Assembly (NCBI GenBank): GCA_947629545.1
Contig: CANREE010000001.1
Coordinates: 1 to 64,000, forward strand
DNA from: an uncultured Lachnospiraceae bacterium
Lineage (GTDB): Bacteria > Bacillota > Clostridia > Lachnospirales > Lachnospiraceae
Reading direction: 5' to 3'
DNA: 64,000 bases
How positions within the stretch are numbered: position 1 is the first letter of the stretch; every line of letters begins with the position of its first letter. A program made the position numbers and the translations under genes. Under the pieces are notes generated by a model. It was not told the origin of the DNA. It did not search any database and saw only the letters and a program-made list of their open reading frames with translations. This document shows, in pieces, positions 17,615 through 26,267 of this stretch.

Positions 17615-18439
17615 TTGGTTGACAGAGGAAACCCAATCATTCAGGTGAAGAACCTGTATAAGATCTATCGGGTCGGCGATACCAGGGTCCATGCTCTGGA
17701 CGGTGTGGATTTCACCGTATATAAGGGGGAATTCTGCGCTATCGTTGGTCCTTCCGGTTCCGGTAAGTCTACGCTCCTGAATATGTTGGCCGGCCTGGAG
17801 AAGCCCACGAAAGGGCAGATCGTCATTGATAAGATTCATATTGAAGATATGACGGAGAATCAGCTGGTGGAATTCAGACGGAAGCGGGTCGGGTTCATTT
17901 TTCAGTCCTATAATCTTCTTCAGACGATGAACGCCGTGGAGAATGTGGCGCTGCCGCTTTCCTTCAGGGGCGTGCCGAAGAAGAAACGGAATGAGATCGC
18001 GGTCAGATATCTGAAACTGGTCGGGCTGGAGAAACAGATGAAGCATATGGCCAACGCCATGTCAGGCGGGCAGCAGCAGCGTGTGGGCATTGCCAGAGCA
18101 CTGGCGGTGAATCCGAAGATCATTTTCGCGGACGAGCCTACCGGAAATCTGGATTCGAAGACTACGTTAGAGATCCTGAAGCTGATGCGGCAGGTGGTGC
18201 GGGAACAGAACCAGACGCTGGTGATGGTTACCCATGATAACAATCTGGCTGCCTATGCGGACCGGCAGTTCCATATCGTGGATGGAAAGATCGTGAGGAT
18301 TGTGGAGAAGGCGGAGGCGGACAGGATGTCGGGCGGGACCGCCGCGGATGAGAGAATGGTCGGCGGGACGCTGGATATGACGGCGGAGTTGCCGGAGGAA
18401 GCTGTGGAAACGGCAGAATTTAGCGCCTCGCCGCGTTAG
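17615..18439 (+). CDS. MacB/LolD-type ABC transporter ATPase
   Basis: ATP-binding subunit of a type VII (MacB/LolD-like) ABC system, 274 residues. Walker A is VGPSGSGKSTLLNMLAGLE, the Q-loop is FIFQSYNLLQTMNAVEN, the signature MSGGQQQRVGIARAL, Walker B IIFADEPTGNLDSKTT, and the switch His is in MVTHDNN. The start is TTG 17615 with GGGAGCGGAGG upstream. Residues after about 225 form an Ala/Glu-rich tail outside the ATPase fold. The TAG stop at 18437 interrupts a frame that stays open for 45 more codons and meets the next start codon (see 18440-18577). Followed by a membrane-anchored protein and a MacB-like permease, with which it should form one complex. Confidence 0.92.
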   Translation: MVDRGNPIIQVKNLYKIYRVGDTRVHALDGVDFTVYKGEFCAIVGPSGSGKSTLLNMLAGLEKPTKGQIVIDKIHIEDMTENQLVEFRRKRVGFIFQSYNLLQTMNAVENVALPLSFRGVPKKKRNEIAVRYLKLVGLEKQMKHMANAMSGGQQQRVGIARALAVNPKIIFADEPTGNLDSKTTLEILKLMRQVVREQNQTLVMVTHDNNLAAYADRQFHIVDGKIVRIVEKAEADRMSGGTAADERMVGGTLDMTAELPEEAVETAEFSASPR

Positions 18440-18577
18440 GCGGAAACTGAGGGCAGCGAGAAAGCTGCGTGCGGCGGCGGGAAAGCGCAGGAAGCTGCAG
18501 ATAAGGATGGGGAAAGGAAATCGGCGGCGTCCGGGATAAACGGACGGAATATAGAAGCGGAGGGAGAAAAGGAATGA
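18440..18577 (+). other. in-frame continuation of the ABC ATPase frame after a TAG stop
   Basis: After TAG 18437-18439 the same frame stays open for 45 codons and ends at TGA 18575-18577, overlapping the ATG (18574-18576) of the next gene in the classic ATGA coupling arrangement. The encoded residues (AETEGSEKAACGGGKAQEAA...) match the low-complexity Ala/Glu/Gly/Lys style of the preceding tail. This suggests a premature amber codon, readthrough or a base-call error. Otherwise this would simply be a 134-base spacer that happens to be open. Confidence 0.5.
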
Positions 18578-20442
18578 ATGGTTTGTGGAAGAGGATGGCT
18601 CCATTTGTGATGGCGGCGCTGTGTGCGATATCGGCAGCAGTGACGGCGAGAGCTGATCTGTGGGACACTTCGGGCAATGAATATGTAAAGCAGAGCGCGA
18701 TTTCCAGAGGCAAGATCGGAAAAAGCATGAACGTAACCATGCAGATCTGCAATCCCTACGGCCCTGACTGGAAGGACGTCTATGTAAAGATCGATACGTT
18801 TTTCAATACGGAAGGCGGCTTCCTTCCGGGGGCGGATAATGAATATCGGGAAGAGGTATTTCCGTTTGAAGCTCCTGCCGGCAAGATGGTGAGCGGAGGA
18901 ATACAGACCGGTAAGAGCAAAACCATATCGATCCCGGTTAAGGTAAGGGCGGATATCCCGGAAGGTTATTACCGTGTGAAGGTGCAGGTGTATCAGGACT
19001 GGAGCAGGAATGCCGATTCATCCGGGGAGGGCGGCATACCGGCTGCACCGGAAGAGTACATTAATGTCTATGTTTCCCCTGCCGCCGCAGGCGATACGGA
19101 TGATACCCAGGATATCAACAAACAGATTGTTTTCACCCTGGGCGAGGGTCAGCCGACACCTTACGGCATTTATCCGAATGTGCTGAATTACAGCATCAAT
19201 ATGCGTAATTCCGGGCTGTCGGACGCGCGGGATGTGACCGTGGAGATGGTGCTGAGCGCGAAAAGCGAAGAGTTCCCGTTTGACATTAACGACGGCAGCT
19301 ATGACCGCTATTTTGAGACGGTCGCCGCCGGAGAGACGGTGCAGCTTCCCTACAGCATGGCGATCCGCGAGGATACATACAGCGGTTTCTATGAACTGAA
19401 GTTCAAGATCCATTACCGGGAGACCGCCACCGGAGATATGAAGGAGCAGGAAGAAAGCTTCTGGGTGCGGATCAAGAATAAGGAGCATGAGGAGGAGAAG
19501 TCAAGCCAGAGCGCTAACGAGAATAACCGGTCATATGCCAGGATCGTTGTGGACAGTTATGAGACGATACCGGAAACGATCATTGCAGGGGAGCCGTTTC
19601 AACTGGTTTTGCGCATGAAGAACGCATCATCCGATATTCCTGCAACCAATATTCTGCTTGATCTGGAGTCTGAGGCGGCGACATCCGGCGGAGGCGCTGT
19701 CTTTACGACGTTGTCCGGTTCCTCTTCTTATGTGGTCAATTCATTGAAACCAGAGGAAATATCTGAACTCAGACTGGATATGCAGGCGACTGCCGGGATC
19801 GACCAGAGAACATATTACCTGAAGATAAAGGAGACCTATGACAGTCCGGAATTTAAGAACGCCAAGGCCGAGACCAGCATTAATATCCCTGTCCGACAGG
19901 TCGCCCGCCTGAATACCGGTACGATCGAAGTGGAACCGGGGAATATCATCGTTGGGGCTGAGAGTTATGCCGGCTTTCAGATCAACAATACCGGCAAGGT
20001 GCTCCTTTACAATGTGACGGTGGCCTTTGAGGCGGATTCTATTGTGCCGACAGATTATTATGTGGGCAATATCGAACCCGGAAAATCCGGTACTGTGGAC
20101 TGTCCGCTGACAGGCGCGGCCCCTACAACGGACAACGGCAAGGTGAAAATCATTATTACCTATGAGGATGAAAACGGCGAAGTGCAGGAACCGGTGGAGA
20201 AGGAACTGACGCTGATGGTTTCGGAGCCTGTTGAAGAGAATTATGAAGACGCATTTGCGGGGCAGGATTTCGATATGTCGCAGGAGCAGCCTTCCTTTGT
20301 TCAGCAGTATTTTAAGTATCTGGCCGCCGCTGCGGCGATCGTGGCCGTGATTCTTGTCGTAAGCCTGACAGTGATGAGACGGAAACGGAAAGTGAAGAAA
20401 GAACTTGAGGAGTTAGAGGGATCGGACGATGAGATTTCTTGA
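18574..20442 (+). CDS. membrane-anchored extracellular CARDB/S-layer-like partner of the ABC system
   Basis: 622 residues: a signal peptide at 1-27 (ending TARA), a long extracellular beta-rich region, then one transmembrane helix (YLAAAAAIVAVILVVSLTVM) and a Lys/Glu-rich cytoplasmic tail. The ectodomain seems to hold several Ig-like units with phrases such as MRNSGLSDARDVTVEMVL, LRMKNASSDIPATNILLD and FQINNTGKVLLYNVTVAFE, the NxG/D-A-xx-V pattern of COG1361/CARDB-type domains. It sits between an ATPase and a MacB-like permease and overlaps the permease by 14 bases. This suggests an adaptor or substrate-presenting subunit, which is inference. Confidence 0.75.
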   Translation: MNGLWKRMAPFVMAALCAISAAVTARADLWDTSGNEYVKQSAISRGKIGKSMNVTMQICNPYGPDWKDVYVKIDTFFNTEGGFLPGADNEYREEVFPFEAPAGKMVSGGIQTGKSKTISIPVKVRADIPEGYYRVKVQVYQDWSRNADSSGEGGIPAAPEEYINVYVSPAAAGDTDDTQDINKQIVFTLGEGQPTPYGIYPNVLNYSINMRNSGLSDARDVTVEMVLSAKSEEFPFDINDGSYDRYFETVAAGETVQLPYSMAIREDTYSGFYELKFKIHYRETATGDMKEQEESFWVRIKNKEHEEEKSSQSANENNRSYARIVVDSYETIPETIIAGEPFQLVLRMKNASSDIPATNILLDLESEAATSGGGAVFTTLSGSSSYVVNSLKPEEISELRLDMQATAGIDQRTYYLKIKETYDSPEFKNAKAETSINIPVRQVARLNTGTIEVEPGNIIVGAESYAGFQINNTGKVLLYNVTVAFEADSIVPTDYYVGNIEPGKSGTVDCPLTGAAPTTDNGKVKIIITYEDENGEVQEPVEKELTLMVSEPVEENYEDAFAGQDFDMSQEQPSFVQQYFKYLAAAAAIVAVILVVSLTVMRRKRKVKKELEELEGSDDEIS

Positions 20443-21778
20443 TCTGCTCGGCATGAGCGTGAGCAATCTGAAGCGGCGTAAGATGCGGACATTCCTGACC
20501 GTGCTGGGCGTCATTATCGGTACCGCTTCGGTAGTCATCATGGTGTCCCTGGGGATAGGTCTGAACGGCCTGATGATGGAGCAGTACTCGTCCTACGGGG
20601 ATATGACGATGGTCACAGTAAATTCCAACACTTATTACGGCGGCGGGCAGGATGTGGACGAGAGCCAGTTCCTGACGGATGATACGATGAAACAGATTGC
20701 CGTTTTAGATCATGTGACCAATGTGTCACCGGTGCTGCGGGCCGATGTGGTTCTGAAGCAGGGGCTTTATTACTGCAGCCAGAGTATCACTGGCGTGTCC
20801 AGAGATTATTTGGAGAAAATTCCGCTGGGACAGGGGGAGCTTGCGGCGGCAGATGACAACGAGCTCAAGTTCTATTACGGCAATCGTGTGATTATGTGGT
20901 TCAGCAATGAGAAGACCGGCGCCGGTTATGGGGATAATGAAGAACTGCCGCCGGTAGATTTCATGGGGAAGCCCATGTTCGTTATCTTTGATACCAATGC
21001 TTACTGGCAGACCCGCGGGAACAACACGGAGTCGTCTGTCAAGCCGCCGAAGAAATACCTGATCGGGACCGGCGGGGTAGTAGAGGGGACATTTCGGGAT
21101 TATAATAATTATTCCTACGACATTTACTGTGATGCGGAACTTCTTAAGCAGCAGCTGAAGACGATCTTCAGGAAGAATCCCATCCCCGGGCAGCCGACCA
21201 ACCGCAAGGGAAAGCCGTATCCGTATTTTGTTTATAGTCAGCTCATGGTTTTTGTGGACGATATGGAGAATGTCACCGACGTTCAGAAACAGCTCTCCGA
21301 TATGGGATATCAGACCAACAGCCAGATGGAGTGGATCGAGCAGGCCCAGCAGACGTACGGCATGGTGCAGCTGGTCCTTGGCGGGATCGGCGCGGTCAGT
21401 CTGTTCGTAGCGGCCATCGGCATCGCCAATACGATGATGATGTCCATCTACGAGCGGACCAAGGAGATCGGCGTCATCAAGGTGCTGGGCTGCGATATGC
21501 GCAACATCCGCAATATGTTCCTTCTTGAGTCGGGGTTTATCGGATTTATGGGCGGCGTAGTGGGCTTATGCATCAGCTATGGCGTCGGCTACGCGATGAA
21601 CCATTTCCTGTCGCTGGGTCAGATGATGATGGGCGTGGACGGCGATATTTCGCGGATTCCTTTCTGGCTGGCCGGAGGCGCCATTGTCTTTGCAATTCTG
21701 GTGGGTATGCTCGCCGGGTTCTTCCCCTCGCTTCGGGCGATGCACCTGAGCCCGCTGGCGGCAATCCGAAACGAATGA
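20429..21778 (+). CDS. MacB/FtsX-like ABC transporter permease
   Basis: 449 residues with the four-helix MacB layout. TM1 near residues 20-42 (MRTFLTVLGVIIGTASVVIM) carries the typical LTxLGVIIGxASV motif. A large periplasmic-type domain spans about 45-300. Three helices lie at the end (QLVLGGIGAVSLFVAAIGIA, FIGFMGGVVGLCISYGVGYA, and AIVFAILVGMLAGFFPSLRA). The phrases MSIYERTKEIGVIKVLG and RAMHLSPLAAIRNE are the conserved coupling and C-terminal motifs. Such permeases act as mechanotransmitters, moving substrate on the extracytoplasmic face. No HlyD-type MacA protein is present; the CARDB-like protein takes that place in the operon. Confidence 0.92.
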   Translation: MRFLDLLGMSVSNLKRRKMRTFLTVLGVIIGTASVVIMVSLGIGLNGLMMEQYSSYGDMTMVTVNSNTYYGGGQDVDESQFLTDDTMKQIAVLDHVTNVSPVLRADVVLKQGLYYCSQSITGVSRDYLEKIPLGQGELAAADDNELKFYYGNRVIMWFSNEKTGAGYGDNEELPPVDFMGKPMFVIFDTNAYWQTRGNNTESSVKPPKKYLIGTGGVVEGTFRDYNNYSYDIYCDAELLKQQLKTIFRKNPIPGQPTNRKGKPYPYFVYSQLMVFVDDMENVTDVQKQLSDMGYQTNSQMEWIEQAQQTYGMVQLVLGGIGAVSLFVAAIGIANTMMMSIYERTKEIGVIKVLGCDMRNIRNMFLLESGFIGFMGGVVGLCISYGVGYAMNHFLSLGQMMMGVDGDISRIPFWLAGGAIVFAILVGMLAGFFPSLRAMHLSPLAAIRNE

Positions 21779-21841
21779 CATGGTCTTGCGGGAATAGGCA
21801 GGAAGAAAGCCGTTCCGTCAGGACGTACAATATGAAATGTG

Positions 21842-21877
21842 CGTGAAAAAGAAAAAGTCCCGAATCTTCGGGACTTT
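21842..21877 (-). terminator. terminator after tRNA-Leu
   Basis: On the minus strand AAAGTCCCGA pairs with TCGGGACTTT, followed by a run of T (TTTTTCTTTTTC read toward 21842). It lies directly after the tRNA 3' end. Confidence 0.85.
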
Positions 21878-21882
21878 CTCTA

Positions 21883-21966
21883 TGCAGAAGATGGGAGTCG
21901 AACCCACAAGGTATTGCTACCACACGGACCTGAACCGTGCGCGTCTGCCAATTCCGCCACTTCTGC
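21883..21966 (-). tRNA. tRNA-Leu (anticodon CAG)
   Basis: Full cloverleaf on the minus strand. The acceptor is GCAGAAG with CTTCTGC and discriminator A. The anticodon arm is CACGG-TTCAGGT-CCGTG, giving CAG (reads CUG). The variable arm is long, typical of class II tRNA-Leu, and the T arm GTGGGTTCGACTCCCAT is normal. CCA is not encoded. It has its own consensus promoter and terminator. Confidence 0.96.
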
Positions 21967-21979
21967 ACGAACAATAGGG

Positions 21980-22008
21980 ATTATAACCCACTTTCATGCG
22001 TCTGTCAA
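21980..22008 (-). promoter_or_regulatory. consensus promoter for tRNA-Leu
   Basis: On the minus strand TTGACA (22008-22003), a 17-base spacer and TATAAT (21985-21980), a perfect consensus ending about 13 bases before the tRNA 5' end. Confidence 0.9.
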
Positions 22009-22107
22009 CACTTTTTTTCAAAAAAATATCGCTCGAAATCCTGACGGGCACCTGACGATGCGAAGCCAATATATCATAACCGGAGGAGGAATACAATAAG
22101 CCGATAT

Positions 22108-22548
22108 TTATTTTGTACGCGCCTTTTCAACGGCCGTTTCGATGGCGCCGAGTACCGCCTGAGACGTGTAGCGTGTTTCCATCGGATAGGAAAGATCCGT
22201 GAGGGATTGGCTGCTCAGGATCTGGGCGGCCAGGTCGTCCATGACAGGCTGCATCAGCGGGTACATTGTAGTGACGGACTCGTCTAAGGAGACGAAGGAG
22301 ATGGAATTGATCCGTTCTGCGTCCACAGCGACCTCAACGTTCACGTTGCGGTTGCCTACGGTCAGGGAAGCCGTGTAGACACCGGGAACATAAGCGGAGG
22401 CGGGATTGGAATCGGGCGAGGCAGTCCCGTGTTTCGGGCGGAACATGATCAGAAGCAGCGTGACAAGCAGTATGGCAAACCCGATAAAGATGGCTGTGTA
22501 GATGATCTCCTTCATTTTCAGTACAACGATCTTGGTTTTGGAGCTCAT
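22108..22548 (-). CDS. small membrane-anchored protein, FMN-bind-like
   Basis: 146 residues: an N-terminal membrane anchor at about 14-36 (IYTAIFIGFAILLVTLLLIMF), then a short extracytoplasmic domain. The sequence GVYTASLTVGNRNVNVEVAVDAERINSISFVSLDES, with the later SYPMETRYTSQAVLGAIETAVEKA, resembles FMN_bind domains (Rnf/Nqr and flavin-anchored proteins). The usual Ser/Thr flavinylation motif (S-G-A-T-x-T) is not evident; the equivalent stretch reads YTSQAV. GGAGGTCTGCC precedes the start. It is divergent from addB. The function is unknown; a non-flavinylated relative of that fold is my best guess. Confidence 0.6.
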   Translation of the reverse strand: MSSKTKIVVLKMKEIIYTAIFIGFAILLVTLLLIMFRPKHGTASPDSNPASAYVPGVYTASLTVGNRNVNVEVAVDAERINSISFVSLDESVTTMYPLMQPVMDDLAAQILSSQSLTDLSYPMETRYTSQAVLGAIETAVEKARTK

Positions 22549-22700
22549 GGCAGACCTCCGGGGAAATTGGTTTGGTACAGTGTATTAGGCCGGTTGGGAA
22601 AATATGCTGGCGGTGCCGTGGATTTCGGTGTATAATTGAAAGCAGGAAATCTTCCGGCGCGCCGAAAGCGCGGCCGGCAGGGGAAGGACGTAAGATTGTC

Positions 22701-25700
22701 ATGTCGCTTCAGTTCATCATCGGGAGTTCCGGCTCCGGCAAGACATACAGACTTTATAAGGATCTGATCGAGAGGTCCCTGCGGGAACCCCGTTCCTCTT
22801 TTATTGTGATCGTGCCGGAGCAGTTCACGATGCAGACGCAGAAGCAGATCGTGTCCATGCATCCGGATCACGGGACCATGAATATTGATATCGTCAGCTT
22901 CAATCGGCTGGCGTATCGGGTGTTTGAGGAACTGGCGGTGGAGCATCCGGCAGTCCTGGACGATATGGGCAAATCCATGGTGCTTCGGAAGGTGGCGGCG
23001 GAACAGAAGAAGAACCTGAAGCTTTACGGAGGCCATTTGAACCAGACCGGCTTTATCAATCAGATGAAATCTATGCTGTCAGAGTTATATCAGTATGGGA
23101 TCCGGCCGGAGGTACTGGACGAGGTGGCCGGAAAGGCCGAAAGCGCCCTTCTTAAGGCCAAATGCGAGGATCTCGCGGTGATGTTCCGCGCCTTTTTGGA
23201 GGCGATTGACCGGCGTTTTATTACGGCAGAAGAAATATTGGATGTGCTGTGCCGGGTACTTCCGGAGTCGGAACTGATAAAGCGCAGTGTGATCGCGCTT
23301 GACGGTTATACGGGTTTTACCCCGGTGCAGTATCGTATTCTGGAGTTGTTGATGATGAATGCCAGGCAGGTGACGGTGACCGTCGGTATGGATCCGGCCG
23401 CAGGTCCGTATCAGCGGGGGAGATACCAGAACCTGTTCTATATGGGTAAGGAAATAGTCGGTAAGCTTACGGAACTGTCTGCGGCGCATGGAGTGGAGCG
23501 GAATGCGGATGTGCTGTTGGGGATGGCGGGACCAGCGGAGCCGAAAGCGGCCGGCGGGGAAAGCGGCCGGCGGAAAAGCGCCTCGGAAGCGGACGGATGT
23601 GTCGGGGCTCTGTGGAGATTCAGGGACAGCCCTTCGATTGCGTATATCGAGAAACATCTCTACCGCTACGACGGCGCGGCGGACTGGGAGCCGGAGGAGG
23701 TAGAAGTCTGGCGGACGCCGGATCCTTCGGAGGAGGTGGCGTCCGTGGCGTCGCAGATCTGCGCTCTGGTACGCCAAAAGGGTGTCCGATACCGGGAAAT
23801 AGCCGTGATCACCGGTGATCTGGCCGGATACCGGCATGAGATCGTTAACCGGTTTCATATGGAAGGGATCCCGTTTTTCATGGACAGCAAGAAGAGTATT
23901 CTGGAGAACGCGATGGTGGAGTTCATCCGCGCCGGACTGGAAACGGTGCGGCGGGATTTCGATTATGAGAGTATGTTTCGGTATCTGAAAACCGGACTGG
24001 TACTGGAAAACCGGGAGGAGTGGGACGGACAGGAGGAACTGGATCGTCTGGAGAATTACTGTATGGCGTTGGGGATCCGCGGCTTTAAACGCTGGAGCGA
24101 GACCTGGGAGAGTACATACCGGGGCGCAGGCAGCCTGAATCTGGATCAGCTGAACGCGTTTCGCAAGGAGATCATGAAGCCGATGGAAGCGCTCAGGGAT
24201 GCCATGCGGCGGGAAGACCGAACAGTGCGGACGATGAATGAGGCGGTGATCGCCTGGCTTGAGGCGTGCTGCGTAGAAGAGAAGCTTAATTGCTGTCGGG
24301 AAGGGTTCGAACGGGACGGACAGTTTGGTCTGGCGAAGGAATATGCACAGATCTACGAGAGGGTAACGGAACTTTTCGACAGGCTGACCGGACTTCTGGG
24401 CGATGAGAAGTTGACATTGAAAGAGTATATGGAAGTCCTTGATGCCGGATTTTCAGAGATTCGGGTCGGTGTGATCCCGGCTACGGTGGATCGGGTGACG
24501 GTGGGGGATATTACGAGGACCAGACTGGATCAGATCCGGATTTTGTTCTTCATAGGTGTCAATGAGGGTGTGGTTCCGTCGAGGAAAGATTCTCAGAGCC
24601 TTCTTACGGATATGGACAGGGAGGTGTTCCGACGTTTCCGGGTTCAGCTGGCGCCTACGACGAAGGAGGATACGTTCACTCAGAGGTATTATCTGTATCT
24701 GCTGCTGACGAAGCCGTCAGAGAGGCTGATCCTGTCTTATTCCCTTTTAGATGCGGCGGGGAAAAGCCGCAGGCCGTCCGGGCTGATCGGAGAGCTTGTT
24801 CGGATGTTTCCGCGGCTTACCGTTCGGGAGATAAAAGCGGATCCCGGGCAGATCGTGTCGAAGACCGCAGGAAAGGAACTTCTGATCCGGGGACTGCGGG
24901 CGTACGCGGCGTCCGATTCTGAGCCGGAATACGGGGAGGGGGCAGTCGGTGCAGGTTTCTTCACGCTGTACCGCTGGTTTGCTGCAAACCCGGAATATGC
25001 CGGGATGATAAAAAGGCTGACGGACGCGGCTTTCTATTCTTATGAGGAGCGTGGGATCAGTAAAACGGCGGCCCGGGCTTTGTACGGTTCTGTACTTCAG
25101 GGAAGCGTTACGAGACTGGAGCAGTATGCAGCCTGTGCTTACGCCCATTTCTTAAGTTACGGTCTGGAACTAATGGAACGTCAGGAGTACCGGATCGCCG
25201 CGGCGGATATGGGCAATCTGTTTCATGGCGCCATAGATCTCTGCTTTAAGGAAATGGACGCGCGGGGGATCCGGGCGGTTCAGATGAATGAGGAGCAGAG
25301 AAAGGCTCTGGTACGGGAATGTGTCGGGAAGGTAACGTCGGAATACGGCAATACGATCCTTTTCGATTCCGCCCGCAACCGATATCTGGCAGAACGAATT
25401 GAGAGGATGACGGAACGGACGATCTGGGCGCTGACGGAACAGCTCCGGAAGGGAGATTTTGAACCGGCCGGCTATGAAGTGTCTTTTTCGGCGATTGACA
25501 ATCTGAAAGCGATGAAGATCCGTCTCTCGGACAATGAAGCGCTGCATCTTCGGGGACGCATTGACCGGCTGGATCTGTGCGAGGACGGACAGCAGGTGTA
25601 TGTGAAGATCATTGATTATAAATCTGGCGGGACGCAGTTTGACCTGGCGGCGGTGTATTATGGTCTTCAGCTTCAGCTGGTGGTCTATATGGATGCCGTG

Positions 25701-26267
25701 GTGGAACTGACGGAGCGCAGCCATCCCGGGAAGAATGTGGTACCGGCAGGCATTTTCTATTACAATATTAAGGATCCGATGATTGACAGGGAAATCGGAC
25801 AGACGCCTGAGGATGTGGACGCAGAGATCCTGAAAGCGCTGCGGATGAATGGTCTGGTCAACAGCGATCCGGAAGCGATCCGTCATCTGGACAGTCAGAT
25901 CCGGGAGAAATCAGATGTGATCCCTGTGGCGATGAAGGACGGATTGATCCAGGAGGGACGGTCATCTGTGACCGGCAGCCGGGGGTTTGAACTGCTGCGG
26001 CAGTTTGTGCGGGGACAGTTAAAGAGAGACGGCCATGAGATCCTAGACGGACGGATCAGCGTACAGCCGCAGAAAAGCGGCGGGCATACGGCCTGCGTGT
26101 ACTGTCCTTACCACGGCGTCTGCGGATTTGATACGAAGATCACCGGCTATCGATATCGCAGATTTGCGCCGGTAGACGTGCCGCAGGTGTGGGAGGAGAT
26201 GGAGAATTCCCTGACCGGCGGCAACGGCTCAGGAGAGAGGGGAGGCGCGTCAGATGCAGTGGACTGA
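22701..26267 (+). CDS. addB: ATP-dependent nuclease subunit AddB
   Basis: Second subunit of the AddAB helicase-nuclease that resects double-strand breaks and recognises Chi; 1188 residues, normal for clostridial AddB. It starts with a Walker-like FIIGSSGSGKTYRLYKDL and ends with a RecB-type nuclease (IDYKSGGTQFDLAAVYYGLQ). The iron-sulfur ligands are all present: Cys in YAACAYAHFLSYG and three in CVYCPYHGVC. The start at ATG 22701 matches the standard N-terminus; GGAAGGA is somewhat far (about 13 bases). TATAAT at 22631-22636 may be the -10 of its promoter, with a poor -35. It overlaps addA by 14 bases. Confidence 0.95.
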   Translation: MSLQFIIGSSGSGKTYRLYKDLIERSLREPRSSFIVIVPEQFTMQTQKQIVSMHPDHGTMNIDIVSFNRLAYRVFEELAVEHPAVLDDMGKSMVLRKVAAEQKKNLKLYGGHLNQTGFINQMKSMLSELYQYGIRPEVLDEVAGKAESALLKAKCEDLAVMFRAFLEAIDRRFITAEEILDVLCRVLPESELIKRSVIALDGYTGFTPVQYRILELLMMNARQVTVTVGMDPAAGPYQRGRYQNLFYMGKEIVGKLTELSAAHGVERNADVLLGMAGPAEPKAAGGESGRRKSASEADGCVGALWRFRDSPSIAYIEKHLYRYDGAADWEPEEVEVWRTPDPSEEVASVASQICALVRQKGVRYREIAVITGDLAGYRHEIVNRFHMEGIPFFMDSKKSILENAMVEFIRAGLETVRRDFDYESMFRYLKTGLVLENREEWDGQEELDRLENYCMALGIRGFKRWSETWESTYRGAGSLNLDQLNAFRKEIMKPMEALRDAMRREDRTVRTMNEAVIAWLEACCVEEKLNCCREGFERDGQFGLAKEYAQIYERVTELFDRLTGLLGDEKLTLKEYMEVLDAGFSEIRVGVIPATVDRVTVGDITRTRLDQIRILFFIGVNEGVVPSRKDSQSLLTDMDREVFRRFRVQLAPTTKEDTFTQRYYLYLLLTKPSERLILSYSLLDAAGKSRRPSGLIGELVRMFPRLTVREIKADPGQIVSKTAGKELLIRGLRAYAASDSEPEYGEGAVGAGFFTLYRWFAANPEYAGMIKRLTDAAFYSYEERGISKTAARALYGSVLQGSVTRLEQYAACAYAHFLSYGLELMERQEYRIAAADMGNLFHGAIDLCFKEMDARGIRAVQMNEEQRKALVRECVGKVTSEYGNTILFDSARNRYLAERIERMTERTIWALTEQLRKGDFEPAGYEVSFSAIDNLKAMKIRLSDNEALHLRGRIDRLDLCEDGQQVYVKIIDYKSGGTQFDLAAVYYGLQLQLVVYMDAVVELTERSHPGKNVVPAGIFYYNIKDPMIDREIGQTPEDVDAEILKALRMNGLVNSDPEAIRHLDSQIREKSDVIPVAMKDGLIQEGRSSVTGSRGFELLRQFVRGQLKRDGHEILDGRISVQPQKSGGHTACVYCPYHGVCGFDTKITGYRYRRFAPVDVPQVWEEMENSLTGGNGSGERGGASDAVD

